A stretch of 64,000 bases of DNA from Melitaea cinxia (GCF_905220565.1 NC_059400.1:1381501-1445500); one strand, 5' to 3'; counted from the first letter of the stretch, positions 23,913 to 38,100 are shown. The notes: generated by a model not told the origin, from the sequence alone. Translations and numbers: made by a program.

Positions 23913-25269
23913 TGTGTTAAGAAAAATGCCCCTGTGTAAGTTTTAGTTGCCGACTTAGTAAATACAACAAAAAACTTAAAAAGCAGGTGAAATAAAAAAA
24001 AAGTGATAGAATATCAGACCACAGATTAAATATTATCAATATGTAAAGTTTTCAATTTTATTTAATGTCAACTTAATGACGTGTTACCAAAATTTCCTGA
24101 AATATTTAGAAAGGTTTGCTTTATTTGTCATTTAAATATTTAATCTTTTTAAGGGTTGGTAATAAATTTGAAGAGTAACAAATTCTAGAAACTGATTTCA
24201 AGAACTCGCTACATCTAGGATACTCCTAGGCTAGATTGGAATTAGATTAAATTGGATTACTTTATTGGCTACACAACTATAAGATGTAATCCAAAAAGAT
24301 TATCCAAAGAATACAAATTTGTTGTACTTAGATTACTGAAGTTATTATATTTATGTATTTCGGTCGTATTTTTTTTTTAATTTAGATGATTGTCGTCGTA
24401 CATTTTTTTAAGTTTGATGATTTGGTAAGTTTTTAGATTAAGACCCGTCGAATAAAAAAAATTAACCTAACCTATTTAAGCTCAAAATTTGACCGTTTAT
24501 CGACATAATTTCGTTACAATATCAATTCGACGGCTCTTAATCTAGAGACAAGCCGACGATTTTTAGTGAAATTTTTGTTTTTTGGCAGTATTGAAAACCA
24601 TTTTAATCAATAGAAGAACAAGATATTTTTATTAACATAACTTTCGTGTGACTGATTTCGTGTTGCGGTTTACTACAGATCTTAAAATACTATATTTATT
24701 TTTCTGAGTCAAAAAAAGTTATGTTTAATTATTTAATGTAGTAAAAACATTACTTAACTTACTTAATATAATCGTGCTAATTATCTTTATCACGCAAGAC
24801 TGTTAGTTATGTCGTCATAATTTCTATAGAATGGTACTGTACTAGACCCATCCTAGTTTTAATGGTTAATTCAAGTTACTTTTTTCCTAGCAACCAAATA
24901 TTTCGCAGAAATTTCTAGGTATTTAATTTATTAAATTTTCAAAGCATTTTTAGAACTTAATACAACCCTGCAGTGCGGCATATTTTAGCTCAAACAATTT
25001 CATCTTGACTATTCAATATTTCATACTAACCTAATGAATTTCAAATTATAACCTTTGATTTGTAATAATTATATGTGAACATAATTTATTATTGAGAGTT
25101 CTAAACCCACCAGGGCAGATTTTTTAGAACATTGAACTTTGCGAAGCAAAAAATGTCATATATTATATGTCATATATATGACATTTTATAGCCTATAAAA
25201 TTCTGTGTTAAACTTGGAAAAAAAATAATCGGTTGATTGATAAAAACAAACTCATTATTGTATGTATGA
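23913..25269. other. AT-rich, no gene
   Basis: No coding signal or known repeat was seen apart from the inverted repeat at 25150-25187. Confidence 0.5.
25150..25187. repeat. Perfect 14-bp inverted repeat
   Basis: AAAATGTCATATAT at 25150-25163 is inverted exactly at 25174-25187, with a 10-nt loop. AT-rich; no associated gene. Confidence 0.6.
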
Positions 25270-25400
25270 AGAGTAATAACATAACATAACAATACACTTT
25301 ATTGTACACCAAAACAGAAATAATACATATTATGGACTTAAACAGAGTATTATCAGGTACAAAGGGCGACCTTATCGCTGAAAAGCGATCTCTTCCAGGC
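25270..25400 (-). repeat. LINE 3'-end repeat
   Basis: The plus strand reads CACTTTATTGTACACCAAAA, then GGGCGACCTTATCGC and CGATCTCTTCCAGGCAACC. Same family as 63425-63545. Confidence 0.5.
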
Positions 25401-25984
25401 AACCTAGGGGCAGAGGAGATGGTATTGCGTCAGTGTAGGTGTACAAATTGAGAAATAAACGTTTGTAATAACTTTGTAGTAATATTAGATACATTCGGTC
25501 TACCGTTGTATGGATAATGTTAAAATTTCCTGTAACGGTTAATAGAAATACGCTCATAATTAGCCTATTTATTAACAAATATACTGTCCGCAAAACCGCA
25601 ATTTAAGGAAATTAAACTCCTACTCTTCTTCTAATGAAGAGAAGTCCACTGCCCAGCCGTGGGACAATTAAGAACTGTTTCATTTCAGTTCCTAGAGATT
25701 CACCATAAAATGTACTAAGCTTTTGGGGACAAACTGAGGAACTGATTTTAATACAGAATAGTTTTTTAGCCCTTATCTCTTATTTCATTATTAGATTCAT
25801 GAAATATGCTTTCACACATTTTATGATAGGGGTTTTTCAGTTTTGGTAATCCGTTAATTAAATCCATTAATCGTTAACGCTTTAGAGATTAGTTTTTTCC
25901 TCGTGTAGTTATATAATACATTCGAAAGTGCTTTTAGGGCCTAATTGATTAATAAATAAATAAATAAATATCTACACAATAAAC

Positions 25985-26212
25985 ACACTGTCGTCTGTTC
26001 ATAAAGTAAGCAAATTAATACTTGTGTTATAGGTAACAGCCGATTGGTATGGCTACATATTTATTTATTTTCGATAAATATATACATAATACATATGTAA
26101 ATACATAAATAAATATTTATATTATACCCAAAGTCGGGGTGGTAATCGAAACCACAACCTTTGGAGCAGAAAGCAGGGTCACTACAAACAGCACCAACGG
26201 GCTAGTCAAATA
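25985..26212 (-). mobile_element. tRNA-like SINE, family B
   Basis: Inverse of the 5353 copy: the 3' phrase (CGTCTGTTCATAAAG) comes first, then GGTAACAGCCGATTGGTAT, an AT-rich middle, and a head ending AACGGGCTAG. The B box is degenerate. Confidence 0.6.
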
Positions 26213-26432
26213 AAAAAAATGATTTATTGACATATTTGGAACGGTCTAGCTAAGATATTTAATAAAACATTTGTAAATCCAGCGATTTAAATGTACAAGA
26301 TATCTAATTATAATCGTAAATACTCCACCTAGAAAAAAATTGCTGCTCAAAATAGAAGAATACGAATACACATAATATAGAAATTGTTAGAATGCTGTGT
26401 GGTTTCGGCAATGAAGAATATAGTAACATTAA

Positions 26433-26650
26433 AAAGCCGACCGATAGCGGGATAACCATCCAACTACTGGCAATGAAATACACAGGCCGTAAACGGGCAG
26501 CAGCGTCTTCGGTGTGACTAAGCCAGCACTGCGGTCACCAACCCGCCTGCTCAGCGTGGTGACTATGGGCAACACACGTGAGTTCACACCATTTTTGGCG
26601 TGAACTATGTCCAGCAGTGGACTGTGATAGGCGAAATGATGATGATGAGA
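26433..26650 (+). mobile_element. LINE-tail element, 5'-truncated
   Basis: From AAGCCGACCGATAGCGGG to GGCGAAATGATGATGATG, with a small deletion near GGCGTGAACTATGTCC. Confidence 0.68.
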
Positions 26651-26888
26651 AATTGTTTAAAAAAGATTGTTTCACAAAGTGTTCGAATCATGAGAGTACT
26701 TTCCGTCATTTTTATGCCAACAACTGAGTGAGTGGAGTTAGTAGCTAGAACGCAATATTTAAAATTAAGTATATTATATTATTATTTATTAATATATTTC
26801 TGTTCCACGAAACCTTGTTGGTATGTCACGCCATGTGTTCACTGCGGTCGAACAATTATGGCTGACGATTATTCTTGTCTGAGTTTTT

Positions 26889-27217
26889 CATCATTACAGC
26901 CTATACAGTCCACTGCTGGACATAGGCCTCCACAAGTTTACGCCAAAAATAACGTGAACTCATGTGTTTTGCCCATAGTCACCACGCTGGGCAGGCGGGT
27001 TGGTGACCGCAGTACTGGCTTTTTCGCACCGAAGACGCTGCTGCCCGTCTTTGGCCTGTGTATTTCAAAGCCAGCAGTTGGATGGTTATCCCGCCATCGG
27101 TCGGCTTCTTAAGTTCCAAGGTGGTTGTGGAACCTTGTTATCCCATAGTCGCCTCTTACGACACCCACGGGAAGAAAGGGGGTGGCTAAATTCTTTAGTG
27201 CCGTAGCCACACAGCAC
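26889..27217 (-). mobile_element. LINE-tail element, full length with 12-bp TSD
   Basis: Minus-strand copy of the 59854 element, with the same 5' start (TGCTGTGTGGCTACGGC read from 27217). Direct repeats GTCTGAGTTTTT at 26877-26888 and 27218-27229 mark the insertion. Confidence 0.78.
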
Positions 27218-27229
27218 GTCTGAGTTTTT

Positions 27230-29312
27230 ATGTTTTCATGAATAATAATTAAAATAAAGAGACTAGTTTTATGTGACTTTGTATCTGAATTATGTTATTA
27301 TATATAATTGCAATGTGGATAACACTATATCTAGACTATACAGATAATATTTTTTCAGTTACAATTTCGAATATTCTTCAAATATTTGGTGAAATATAAA
27401 CCCTATTAACAAGCGATAATTCGGTGACATCTGATAATTACATATAACAAATACGTTAAAAAAATATTAAAATAATGATAATTATATCAAATTAAGAGTT
27501 TATTAAAGGATATAACATCTATAGGTACATTCCATCAATGTTGATACAAAAACCCTCTTTGGACATGCTTATAATTATGTCAGTAAACAGAAGTCATTAA
27601 CCTTCGGTAACTAAAAAATACCACAGATTAAACAATCATTATCAAATTTTGTAATTGAAAAAAAAACTACACAGATTAGGCAATTACAATTAAATGTAAT
27701 ATTGCTATCCAAAAGAGGAAGCAAAATTATCCTAATTGTAGTATTTACATATAAGTATAATTGTACATCTACAATTAAATTCGCTTATAGAAGTAGGTAT
27801 ATAAAGAGTAATAATAATCAGCTTTGTATCAGTTTAGACATCCGTTCGTGACTCATTCGCACTTATTTGGTGCAAATGATACAAGTACTGACCAAGTAAA
27901 TACTTTAACCATGTACGGTCATGTTAAATAAAATATAGGACCGAGAATGTATTGCTATTATTTTTGTTAGGACAGAATAGTTAAAGGTCTTATTATCAAT
28001 ACCGTACAGCTGTTATAGTTCTTTTTATAGAAAATTTTTATTACGAGTTTTGAAACATAGTCATAATAAATAATTCTAAGTCAGTCTTTAGTAACTTACA
28101 GACAATACCACGATCTATCAATTTTATATAAAAACTCTTTAGATATCTTATTTAGCAAATAGTTTTTTTTTAATATTTTTAAATAAGGAATGGCCAACAG
28201 ACTGCTTAGTTTTTTCAGTACTAAGACTTCTTTTTGCTATTGTATGCTCTGTTGTAAATTGTTAATCATAAAATTAAATATAGGCAAAAAATATAGGTAT
28301 ATTTTAGAAATGTATTGTTATATCAAGTAACACTACAATAATACATTTACAATACACTTATCTATCAAATGCATTGCCCGTTAACAAATAAAACAATGTT
28401 TATTGGTAGCGTTTTAAAATGATTGCAATCAATTGCTTTCCATTGTCCTACCTCAGCGCCATATGCGAAATAGAACTGCTACACTTAATTACACAAGCTA
28501 ACCATATGTTACTTATCTTTATATGATTTTCACCTTTATCATTATATAGTTTAGGTCTAAATTTCTTTATCCGTACTTGAAAATTTTATCGAACTCGTAG
28601 TATTTATAATAGAAATAGAAAATAAATTTATAAAGAGTTTGTTACTTAAAACAACTGTTTTAGCTTTTTTACGAAATTATACTTTAATATGAATATGTTA
28701 ATGTGAATTACAGATAAATGAAAAAGTCCTAAAATAAAATTGTTATTCTGTACAATTAAAAATAGGCTCATAAATTCCGAACGACTGCTTCAAATTGGAT
28801 AATTCTTTGTTATGTTCGTTATAATCCGAATTAAGACATATATATACATATTTATTTTAAAAAAATGGTGATACAAAATTTACTGGATTAGCTAGTTTTA
28901 ATATTTTTAGATTTAAATGTAAAATTGGATTAATGAAACGCATTATAAAGCAACGAATGCAGTCATATTTAAAGCTAATGATAGTGCATTATATAATATT
29001 TTATTAGGACAATAGGAGCTCCTCAAATCATCCGAATCAAATAAGAGATGTCTTGACATGGTGGATGGGCTCGTCTTGAGCCCCAACGGTCCGTGAAATT
29101 ACTACCGATCAGGTAACATGAGGAGGACTGTAGCTACACAAAAATGACAAAATGAATCATACAGTCATAGAGTTTTAGTTGTGTGTGGAGGCAGCGGAAT
29201 TGTTTTTAACTTAATTATTAACTAAGCTATAATTTTTGAAGTAAAATTTCAGTTTTGTTTCAAATTTGGGAAAGATATTCTTGCTGTCCTATCTCTTTTA
29301 AAAGCTGCCAAA
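27230..29312. other. AT-rich, no gene
   Basis: The longest stretch without recognised repeats. A slightly more GC-rich patch at 29010-29130 (GGTGGATGGGCTCGTCTTGA) has no assigned identity. Confidence 0.5.
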
Positions 29313-29489
29313 TCTATATAAATAAAAATGAATGTTGCTAAGCTCATAACTCGAGAATGGTTCGGCTTATTTTTTTTTTTTTGTATGAACCTCAAGGCCC
29401 ACGGAAGGTTTTAATACTAAAAAAATATAAAAAAAAATAATAATCTTAACTTTCAAATTTGAAAGACCGGAGTCTGTCCGGGCAGCTAG
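29313..29489 (+). mobile_element. Short non-autonomous Helitron, 177 bp
   Basis: A|TCTATATAAATAAAAATG at the left and GGCAGCTAG|T at the right, with the hairpin CCGGA-GTCTG-TCCGG at 29467-29481. It contains a (T)n run at about 29370-29383. Not the same family as 35437-36099. Confidence 0.6.
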
Positions 29490-29574
29490 TACTAAATAAA
29501 AAAAGACTTCTCGATAATAATTATGACTAGAATAGAATATGTATAACACCTTATAGTTGTATAAGTTACCGCAT

Positions 29575-29695
29575 TATCATCATCACTTCAGTCTATCGCA
29601 GTTCACTACTAGACATAGTCCTCGCTAAGTTCGCGCCAAGCATCCCAGTTTCCTCATCTAACCGGCAGTCTTACGTAGATAAGTTACTACAAAGT
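29575..29695 (-). mobile_element. LINE 3'-end fragment
   Basis: The plus strand reads CAGTCTATCGCAGTTCACTA, TAAGTTCGCGCCAAGC and CAGTCTTACGTAGAT. It resembles the fragment at 61905-62062 more than the 335-bp elements. Confidence 0.5.
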
Positions 29696-30079
29696 AATTT
29701 ATTACTTGTCACTTATTTTTTACCTTTTGATATCTTATTTTGTACCTTTTGCTTAAAGTATTTTAGAAGGCGTGAAGATGTATTCTTGGAAAACCGCGTG
29801 GTTAATATAGTTTAAAAATAAAACTATTATATATTATATTTTTCAATAACTTTAATATAATTTTCTTCTTTATGATACATAATAAACATAACACCAGCAT
29901 CCATTTATTTATTTTTAAAACAAAGCACATCACAGCTAATGGCACTTTACAAAAAAAATAATTATAATCTGTACAACAAATTAATTAAAAATGAAAACAT
30001 CAGAAAAAAGAGTTTAATTCGCTTGTATTCGTTTATTTTCACCTCTTCAAGAATTATGTATAATGCCTATGGACGAAAT

Positions 30080-30335
30080 TGTTCTTTTACTTAGCATTAT
30101 TATTTCCAGATTTTATCACCCGGATCTGAATTCCGACTAACTCTCTTCCACTTTGCGTGATCTTGAATCACTCTAGGTTAGAAAATTGGTTCTCATGGCA
30201 TATATCATCTAGCCATCGCTTTCTTGGACGTCTGGGTCTAGTTTCAGGGACAGCCGTGTCAAGGTACTTTCTTCCTATGTAGTCTTCAGATTGAACTATG
30301 ACATAGCCATACCACCCTTGGTATTGCTCCTGTCA
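30080..30335 (-). pseudogene. Non-LTR reverse-transcriptase C-terminal relic
   Basis: On the minus strand DYIGRKYLDTAVPETRPRR, then RKRWLDDICHENQF, a stop, and HAKWKRVSRNSDP. The RPRRPRKRWLDDI...WKRVSRN pattern is typical of the tail of LINE pol proteins. Frames are broken, so it is dead. Confidence 0.55.
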
Positions 30336-31378
30336 TCATGTTAGATCAGCCCATAGACAAAATTATTGAGTGAATATCATCTTGTTTGATGACCTTTAGT
30401 GCCTTAATGTGAGTATAAATAATTTTAAGTGATATTGGCAAAAAGAATCTGTGCCATTAAAAAAAAAAAACTACAAACAATCCAACCTAAAAATTGGATT
30501 CAATTAATGCCGCCAATATTACGTAGGGTTAAAAGCGTTGTAAATACCTATGAGTATGGTATTAACATCGCCATTTCTTTAATTCTTTCGCCATTTCCAC
30601 TTTTCTGTTGTTTAAAAAATTACCAATCGAAATGCTTGAGTTTCGAACATTTTTAGTCTAAGTCATGGCTATCAGCAAGTCATTTGTTTAACATCAATTA
30701 TTTACATCATTAAAAGTATTGGAGGCTAGCGTTAGGCTGACTTCACATTACAAGAATATTCTCAAAGATAGAGTTACAGTTGCAGTGTACTGATATGGTA
30801 AATGTTTTTTTTTTTGCAACTTTTCATTTCTCCACTAATGTGCTGTCAGCCCTAATTGCTAACAAAGTAGTACACTACACCTTTGGTATAAACTAAAATA
30901 TAAACAGTTTTATTTACAAAAGATAAATTTTATTTACAATTTTACTGAAACATTGATTTCTATAACTTAAACATTGTCTACTTATCGATATAATGAGGTA
31001 TTAAAAATAATATTGAACCTTTTCATACATTTGTACAAAGCAAAAATTTATTTTTCACAGACTGTAAATTCGTTCGTTCGGTTTATTTTTAAATTTATCA
31101 ACAACTAATAAGTATTTATTTATGCATTTATTTGTGAATAAAAACACAAAATCACTTATTTATTTGAAGTGCGTTATTACAGTAATATAAGGTGAAATTA
31201 TTAAAAATAGCAAAAATAGCATGGAATTGAAAATAGTAAAAGACAAAATCAATCCGCTACTCTTCATAAATCTTCAGTACTGGAAATAATACGAACTTTA
31301 AGTCTTAATAGAAATTTATAATTTAATTATTCACTGGACGGATTAATTAGGCATTCACAAAATGTATGTACAAAATAC

Positions 31379-31512
31379 GGTCACCAACCCGCCTGCCCAG
31401 CGTGGTGAATATGGGCAAAAAACACGAGTTCACGCCATTTTTGGCGCGAACTTGTGGAGGCCTATGTCCAGCAGTGGACTGTAGTAGGCTGAAATGATGA
31501 TAATGATGATGA
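31379..31512 (+). mobile_element. Short LINE-tail derivative (starts GGTCACC)
   Basis: About 134 bp from GGTCACCAACCCGCC to the (GATG)n tail. ATGTACAAA occurs on both sides (about 31366 and 31513) and may be a target-site duplication. Confidence 0.6.
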
Positions 31513-31639
31513 TGTACAAACTATATTCCATAACTATCAATTATTTGCCCTCCTAATGTGTAAGAACTTTACACTCATAGTTTAACAGATTTTTACTAGT
31601 ACTTTTTCGGATTTTTACTGTATCTAGCAAGTCGGAGTT

Positions 31640-31795
31640 AAATTATGCACGCTTGACTTGGGGAGTAAGCTGGTGAATTCGTGACAAGAGCGTTACGAAA
31701 AGTTTGATCGGGCGAGATGAACGGAAGTAGCGAGGAAGTTTGATGGTGCTAAGGAAGTTTTACTTGAGTCATGTGGTCAAAGGCACATTTTATTT
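31640..31795 (+). repeat. Family H repeat just past the PLB1-like stop
   Basis: GCTTGACTTGGGGAGTAAGC to TCATGTGGTCAAAGGCAC. It lies about 190 bp beyond the stop codon, so the gene's 3' untranslated region may end in or before it. Confidence 0.55.
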
Positions 31796-31984
31796 TTATT
31801 TTTAGTTGCTGAAAGGAACTAAGCAATTTATAAAAGCGTTGATTAAAATGCTAAAATTATGAATGTAGGATTGATGAATACGTCTTTTGATTAAATCTTT
31901 CTAACGTAAATTTTTTATAATGAGTGGTAAGGCTAAAATAAATTTTCACAAATTTGAATAAATTAGCTAAATAAGTAATAATAA

Positions 31985-32163
31985 TCATGATTCAAAAGCT
32001 CCCTCTTGTTTTCCTGTCCTCAAAAACTCCTCTGAATTCTTCCTCGTGAAGATGAAAGGTGCAGACTTGATCGGGCAACGGAATGAGTTGAGTAAGACAG
32101 GCGGTCCGGAGTCGGTCTTGTTACCGACCGGCTCCAGCAGATTGTTCCAGAGAAGATTTGCAG
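31985..32163 (-). CDS. PLB1-like terminal exon
   Basis: Acceptor TTTATTGCAG at 32164. It completes the split Ala codon and reads AANLLWNNLLEPVGNKTD, then about 40 less conserved residues ending EGAFES and a TGA stop at 31985-31987. NLLWNNLLEPVG is typical of the family's C-terminal end. No AATAAA lies immediately downstream. The nearest run (TTTATT on the plus strand) is at about 31789-31800, inside a repeat, so the poly(A) site is uncertain. Confidence 0.92.
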
Positions 32164-35100
32164 CTGCAATAAACATTTTATTTGAGAAAAAATTGATGTA
32201 AATCAAACTATCAAATTATACAAATAACAGCGATTATTCTTCTATGTTTGTCTAGCAAGGACGTTTATTGTTTTTATTTTTCTGGTAGGTTTATAACCGG
32301 AACAGAACCACTGATTTTGTAATAGCCATTTTCTTAATTCATTCCTGCTTAGTCATGAAAAGAAAACATTATAAGGAGCGACCAAATATTTGGAAAAACC
32401 AAGACTATTATACTTTTATTAGACATTACTCAATGAAGCAGCACAAATTCCTCTCCGTAACAAAAGAAATATTACATGACAAAGGTGTCATACTCGTATA
32501 CCGAAACTTTAATAGTTTTTCATGCTGCAATATACTACAAGATGTTATGTGATGACGATGATGTGATGTTATTTTAATTCAGTTATCATTAGTTAGTTAT
32601 AAATATACTTATTATCTTCTTAGGCCGCACTACGCCTGGTAATTATTTATATGTGTTGTTGAATCCCACGACACAGGCATTGCCTAGTGTGGGATTCACT
32701 GTTCCTTTTATGTAATATGTAAATTTAGAGTTAAATAAACTATTTTTGATTTTTTTGATTTTGATGTAACTACCTTGTTATCTGTTACTAATATCTTTTA
32801 TAGATGGAAAATTAAATCAATAAGACAGTACAAAACAAGTATTACCAAGTGCATGACCCTTCTGTGAGAAGTGGAAGCAGTCGTGTGTGATGTACGACTG
32901 GTGGATCACGAGCGGTAGTGGTTGTGTTGGTGGCATCGGCGCGTTGAACAGCCTCATGAAGGGTTGGATCACCACCGTGAAGTCATCGCGGGTATCGTAA
33001 CGGCCTGAGTCCACCTGGAACGTCAGAATTAGTTGGATACGTAGTTCATGGTGTATTCAGACGTATTTTGTAATCTACACATTTGATAAAATAGTACGCC
33101 ATTGTTGATAATCTACATAATCAGTACCTACTTTATACATCTTATATTTTAATTGGGGTCTTAGCTAAACATTATAAATGTAGGCTGTGTAAATAACCCA
33201 GTAGCTACAAAACTACATTACACTGTGCTATTTATGAAGTTCCTTATTTTATGTAAGGTGTATTTTAAATGAATTAAAGTTATTATTGTCACTAAATTTG
33301 ATTAACCTGAGATCAGAATCCCTTATGCGTTAACTAATTACATTAAGTCACAAGAGCGAATACTATTTCGCCTATAATTAAGGCGAAGCTAAATAACTTT
33401 AAAACGGGCAACGTGAACATAAAAAATAATTCCTGAAACTTGAAACAGTCGAACCTACCTCAATACAAGTCTATTGAAACAGAGTCCTCTCGTGACCATG
33501 GTTGCTATAAGGTATCCGAAAAGTCGGGCATTTAAAAAATTTAATAAACCGCGATAGAATCCGAAACAGTAGTTTCATTATAATGAGTGAAAAATTCGCG
33601 TAAACGTTAAAAACAATGTGTTTGAAATACATTAATCATTCGTCGATAGTGAACTCACCAGAGCCATTTCCGCGGCTTGGTACAGCCGCGCCTGTCGGAC
33701 GAGGTCGAGCAACTCGCCGCCGCCGCGGTGGAAGCACGTGCAGAACAGCGGGTGCATCAGGCGGCACATGAGCGGCCGGAGCACCCTCACTGATACCGAC
33801 ACATCTGCATTCAGTTATAACTTCATTATTACACAAGCATGTGCAATAACCATTTAGCAAAAACTTCTTTACGTAGGCTTGACTTGGGAAGTAAGTTGGT
33901 GAATGCGTGACGAGAGCGTTAATAAAAGTGTGATCGGGCGAGGCAAACGAAAGTTGTGATGTGAAGTGAAGACAGAAAGAGAGAGAGTTATGTTTCGTAT
34001 ACAGGGGTAACTCAAGAAGTTTTATTTCAGTATTGTGGTCTAAAGCACACTCGTTTTTTTATATAAATACGAACTATGATATCCAAAAGTCAGTCGACTG
34101 ATAAAATAGACAATGGCGGATCCAGCCCTCGAACAAGTTGTGGGTCCAACCACTCGAAAATCGGCAAAGTTAGTAGGAACCCGCTCATGAACAATCATGA
34201 CTTATAAACGACTTTTTTGAATTTCATTATTTCCTTATTTTCGACGCATCTTAGGTATTGATGTAATCATTGGAGGATTGGAACCTGATTTAGGGTTATT
34301 TGATGCCATGTGGCCATGATGCGACCTTGATGCGGGTCATTTTGATTTGCCACCCCATGAATTAAGGGACAAGGGAATGAAGTTTTTCGGCTGATCTTTT
34401 TTTTAGGTCAGCCGTTTCATAATTTCATAAAATAATCAAAATAGTCGATGAACATGTCCGAAATTCGCATACATTTCCATTGATCATTTTTTTAGGCCAG
34501 CTATTCTATAGGCTGAAAGTTGTAGGCATACACATACAACACACAGATAGACAGATAGAATACACATTCATTAAGTTCCCTTTAAGGAACAGATGACTGA
34601 TGGGTTTTGTATATTATACGTAGTTTTTTTTAAACACGTAACGGCATGGAAAAAAAGTCTTATAGCAGACTTTAAGGTATGTCGATTGTCCAATTATTAC
34701 CTCCAATATAATCTCAACATTACTTCCTTAATTACGAATTGTGCGTTTCGTTGCTATAAAATAGTTAAGTATTTTTAAGATTATACATATAAGAGAAAAA
34801 CATCTTATAACAATTTCACGTGACATCACTGTACTACATAACGGCAATGGTAATCAGTAAATTAACAAATATTTAGTTGATCATCATCAGTAAGTATTCA
34901 AATACGAATACAATGTTGGAACTTGGATATCGTCGATGTGTCAAACTATTTTAATTTTATTATTGTTATCTAAATTTTATTGACTATTAACACGAACTTA
35001 ACGTATTAACTATAATAGTACCTGGGTGACCGAGCTCAGCTCGGTATTTTTAGTAAATCATGAAGGATTAGTAGTAGAAGAGAGAGTTAAAATGATTCGC

Positions 35101-38100
35101 TGCCGGTTTGGATGAAGTCTTTTTTAACCGACTTCAAAAAAGGAGGAGGTTACTCAATCTGGCCGGAGGAAACTCAATATATATAAAAGCGAAAGGTCAC
35201 TCACTCATCACGAAATCTCCGAAACTATAAAACCTAAAAACTTGAAATTTGGCAGGTAGGCTCCTTATAAGACGTAAGCATCCGCTAAGAACGGATTTTA
35301 CGAAACTCAACCCATAAGGGGATAAAACGGGGGTTGGAAGTTTGTATGAAAGTCCTGTGTTATTAAGGTAAGAGACTTGAAATTTAAAATGTATGCTCTA
35401 TAGATGGCGAGGAAGTGTCCAAATAATACATCGTAATCTATATACATAAAAGAAAAAGGTCACTGACTCACTCATCACGAGAACTCAAAAACCGCTGGAT
35501 CTGGTCCATCCATCCAAGATGGACAAAGATGAAATTTGGCAAGGAGGTAGATTATAGTTAGTAGACGTCCGCTAAGAACTGATTTTGCGATATTCCATCG
35601 CTAAGGGGGTTTAATTGGGGTTGATAGTTTGTATGAAACATATACAGCAGCAATAAGTTCGCCTGATAGGTTATTCATACTACAGCCTGAAAATAAAACT
35701 AAAAATGCACAGAGAAGTTTTATAAAAATAACTATTAAATTATACTAAATTGTGCCTTTGGAAAAGTTACTCAGAGTGATAAGCATTTCAAGTGACTGAA
35801 ATAAAAAAATAATTTGCGTTAAGCATCTTAATAGAAATGCATATCTTCATAACCACGTGCACGTAGTCGCGGGCAACAGTTAGTGTATTATAAAACAAAG
35901 TTCTCAAAAGCGTATGTGATCGATTCCCTCAAAATCTACTTAACGGATTTTCATGCGGTTTCACAAATGGAGAGAGGGCTTCAAGGGGAAGGTTTACGGA
36001 ACGGCAAAGCCGATTTTGATGTGAGTTTCACTGGAAGTTTGCCGGGAAAACTTTGTGACAAACTGATTTCAACGCGGGCGAAGCCGCGGGCACAGCTAGT
36101 ATATAGAGCGCAGTAGTTACATGTGTTTTTGTCCTGTTTGCAAAGTGCCCTGGTATGTCCGAAGCCAAGGCACCTCATGCACTGGACGAGGGGGGACTGA
36201 TCCTCGACCGTGCATCTACTGAATCCTACATAGATCTTGCCCTTGTCTATAAATTTTCCCCAGAGCGACGGGGAAAGCTCGATCACAGGGTGACATTCGT
36301 GGGGGTTTCGGGCGCGCTTCCTAAACCGCACCTTCATTTTAAGTGCCGCCTTGTCTACTCCTTCGAGGATATGACTATTTTGGGCCTTGATAAGGTCTAC
36401 AATCTCCTCGTTGGTGTAATTTGACAGCACTCCCCGCACGCAGACCAGGGGGTCCTGGTTTGTGGGCTCCCGCACCGTCAGCTCTGTATTTTTCTGGACC
36501 TGGCCCCTGATTTTAGCCATGTCCTCTTTTGAGGCGCACCTCACCACGACTTTCTGGTCGCGAGCCTTACGGACCCTTTCCATCCTCGCCCCAGACTTCT
36601 TTAAGTCCAGCGAGTCTTTGACCTTGGTAAGCACTTGCTCGCTAGTCTCCTGCGGGTTTCGGGACGAAATGATGAGAGTGTGGTTGGGTCTTTGTTCCAC
36701 ACTCTCTGTTTTTAGTCGGGCTGCGGCATGGGCGTAGGTTGTCGGCGCCAAAGGAGCTAATTTTGTGACTCCTTCTTTAATAGTATTGAGGGTCTGCTTG
36801 ACCTCCTGAACCGCCATCTCTGTCTCCAGTGTTGGTTTTTTTGGGGATGCGGTGGTCTTGCTAGAATCCCTCAGGGTGCGCAGCTCCGAGGACATGATCT
36901 CGACCTTTTCATTTAAAACTTCGAATAGGGGGGCCAGATCTTGTTGTGGGTTTGGCTGTGTACTAGATGGTTGTGTATTTATTGACTTTATGTGCTGCTT
37001 GATCTCATCCAGATGGGTTCTCCATGCCGTGTCCTTGTTTACCTGTGGGCGGCTTTCGTCGTCCAAGATCAGTGGGATGTCGTCAATTTTCGCAGTGAGG
37101 AGGGTCTTGGTATGAGTTAGTTCGTCTTTCAGCTTCTCTAGGCCACTTGAAAGCGATCCTATTTTATTCTCCACTGCCTTAAGTAACTCCTGGACTTTAC
37201 TGTCCGTCTGCGAAGTCACTTCACTGCCGTTCCTGGTTGACGAGACCACCCTATGGAGCTCGCTCAGCTTTTCCTCTAATTTGACTTGCGTTTCCCAGAT
37301 GTCGCGGATCCGCCGGAAAGGCTCCACCGTCTCGTACTCCAGCCAAGAGCGGACGGCTCGAGTCTCCCTCAACGTCTCCACCAAGTCTGTCTGAGTTTTT
37401 TGCATCCCTGAGAGGAGCGTCTTTTTGAGTTCAGTGAGCTCTTTAGCATGAGCTCTTTCGACCCGCACCAATTCTTGGGCATGACGGGCGCGCTCCTTCT
37501 CGAGGCTGCACTTGTGTCGGCTGCGCGAGTCCGAGAGCGACAGAACCGTCTCGTAGAGGCCCTGCAGACTCTCATAGGCGATCATTTTCACCCCACGCTT
37601 CATATTGCCGCTACTTTCTAAAGCTTCCTTGCCGCGTTGTAGGAGGTCGTTGGCCACGCCCGTGACCATGTCCATTTCTACTCCTGTTCCTCTCTTTGGG
37701 GTGGTGTAGAGGAGGGAGGTCCTCCTGCTGTTTTCGGAGGCTACAGAGCCCGCCGAGGACGTCTCACCGTCCTCCAGATCTGACAATGGGGGCTCCGAGG
37801 CTGTGTCGGTGTGGACGACAGTGAATTCCGCTACATTTTTGGGTTTTTCGCTTGATGTCGACGGCAGCGGTGCGGCAGGTGTACTAGTTCCGGTTACGTT
37901 TGCAAGCTTTTTCAGTACTTTTTTACGAAGCGAGACCGATGATTTTGAAATCACCGATGACGCTTCGGTTGTCTTTTTGTTGATGTGTGAAGACATCTTT
38001 GCTTGCACTTATGTACTAAAGATATCTATACAACTAATAACTACTTTCAAAATATACAGCGATGATTACTTTTAAAACTAGATTTGATCAGTTGGACTCA

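Noticed and set aside
36155..37115. Plus-strand frames opposite ORF1
   Set aside because: Shadows of the strong minus-strand ORF1; composition and domains support only the minus strand.
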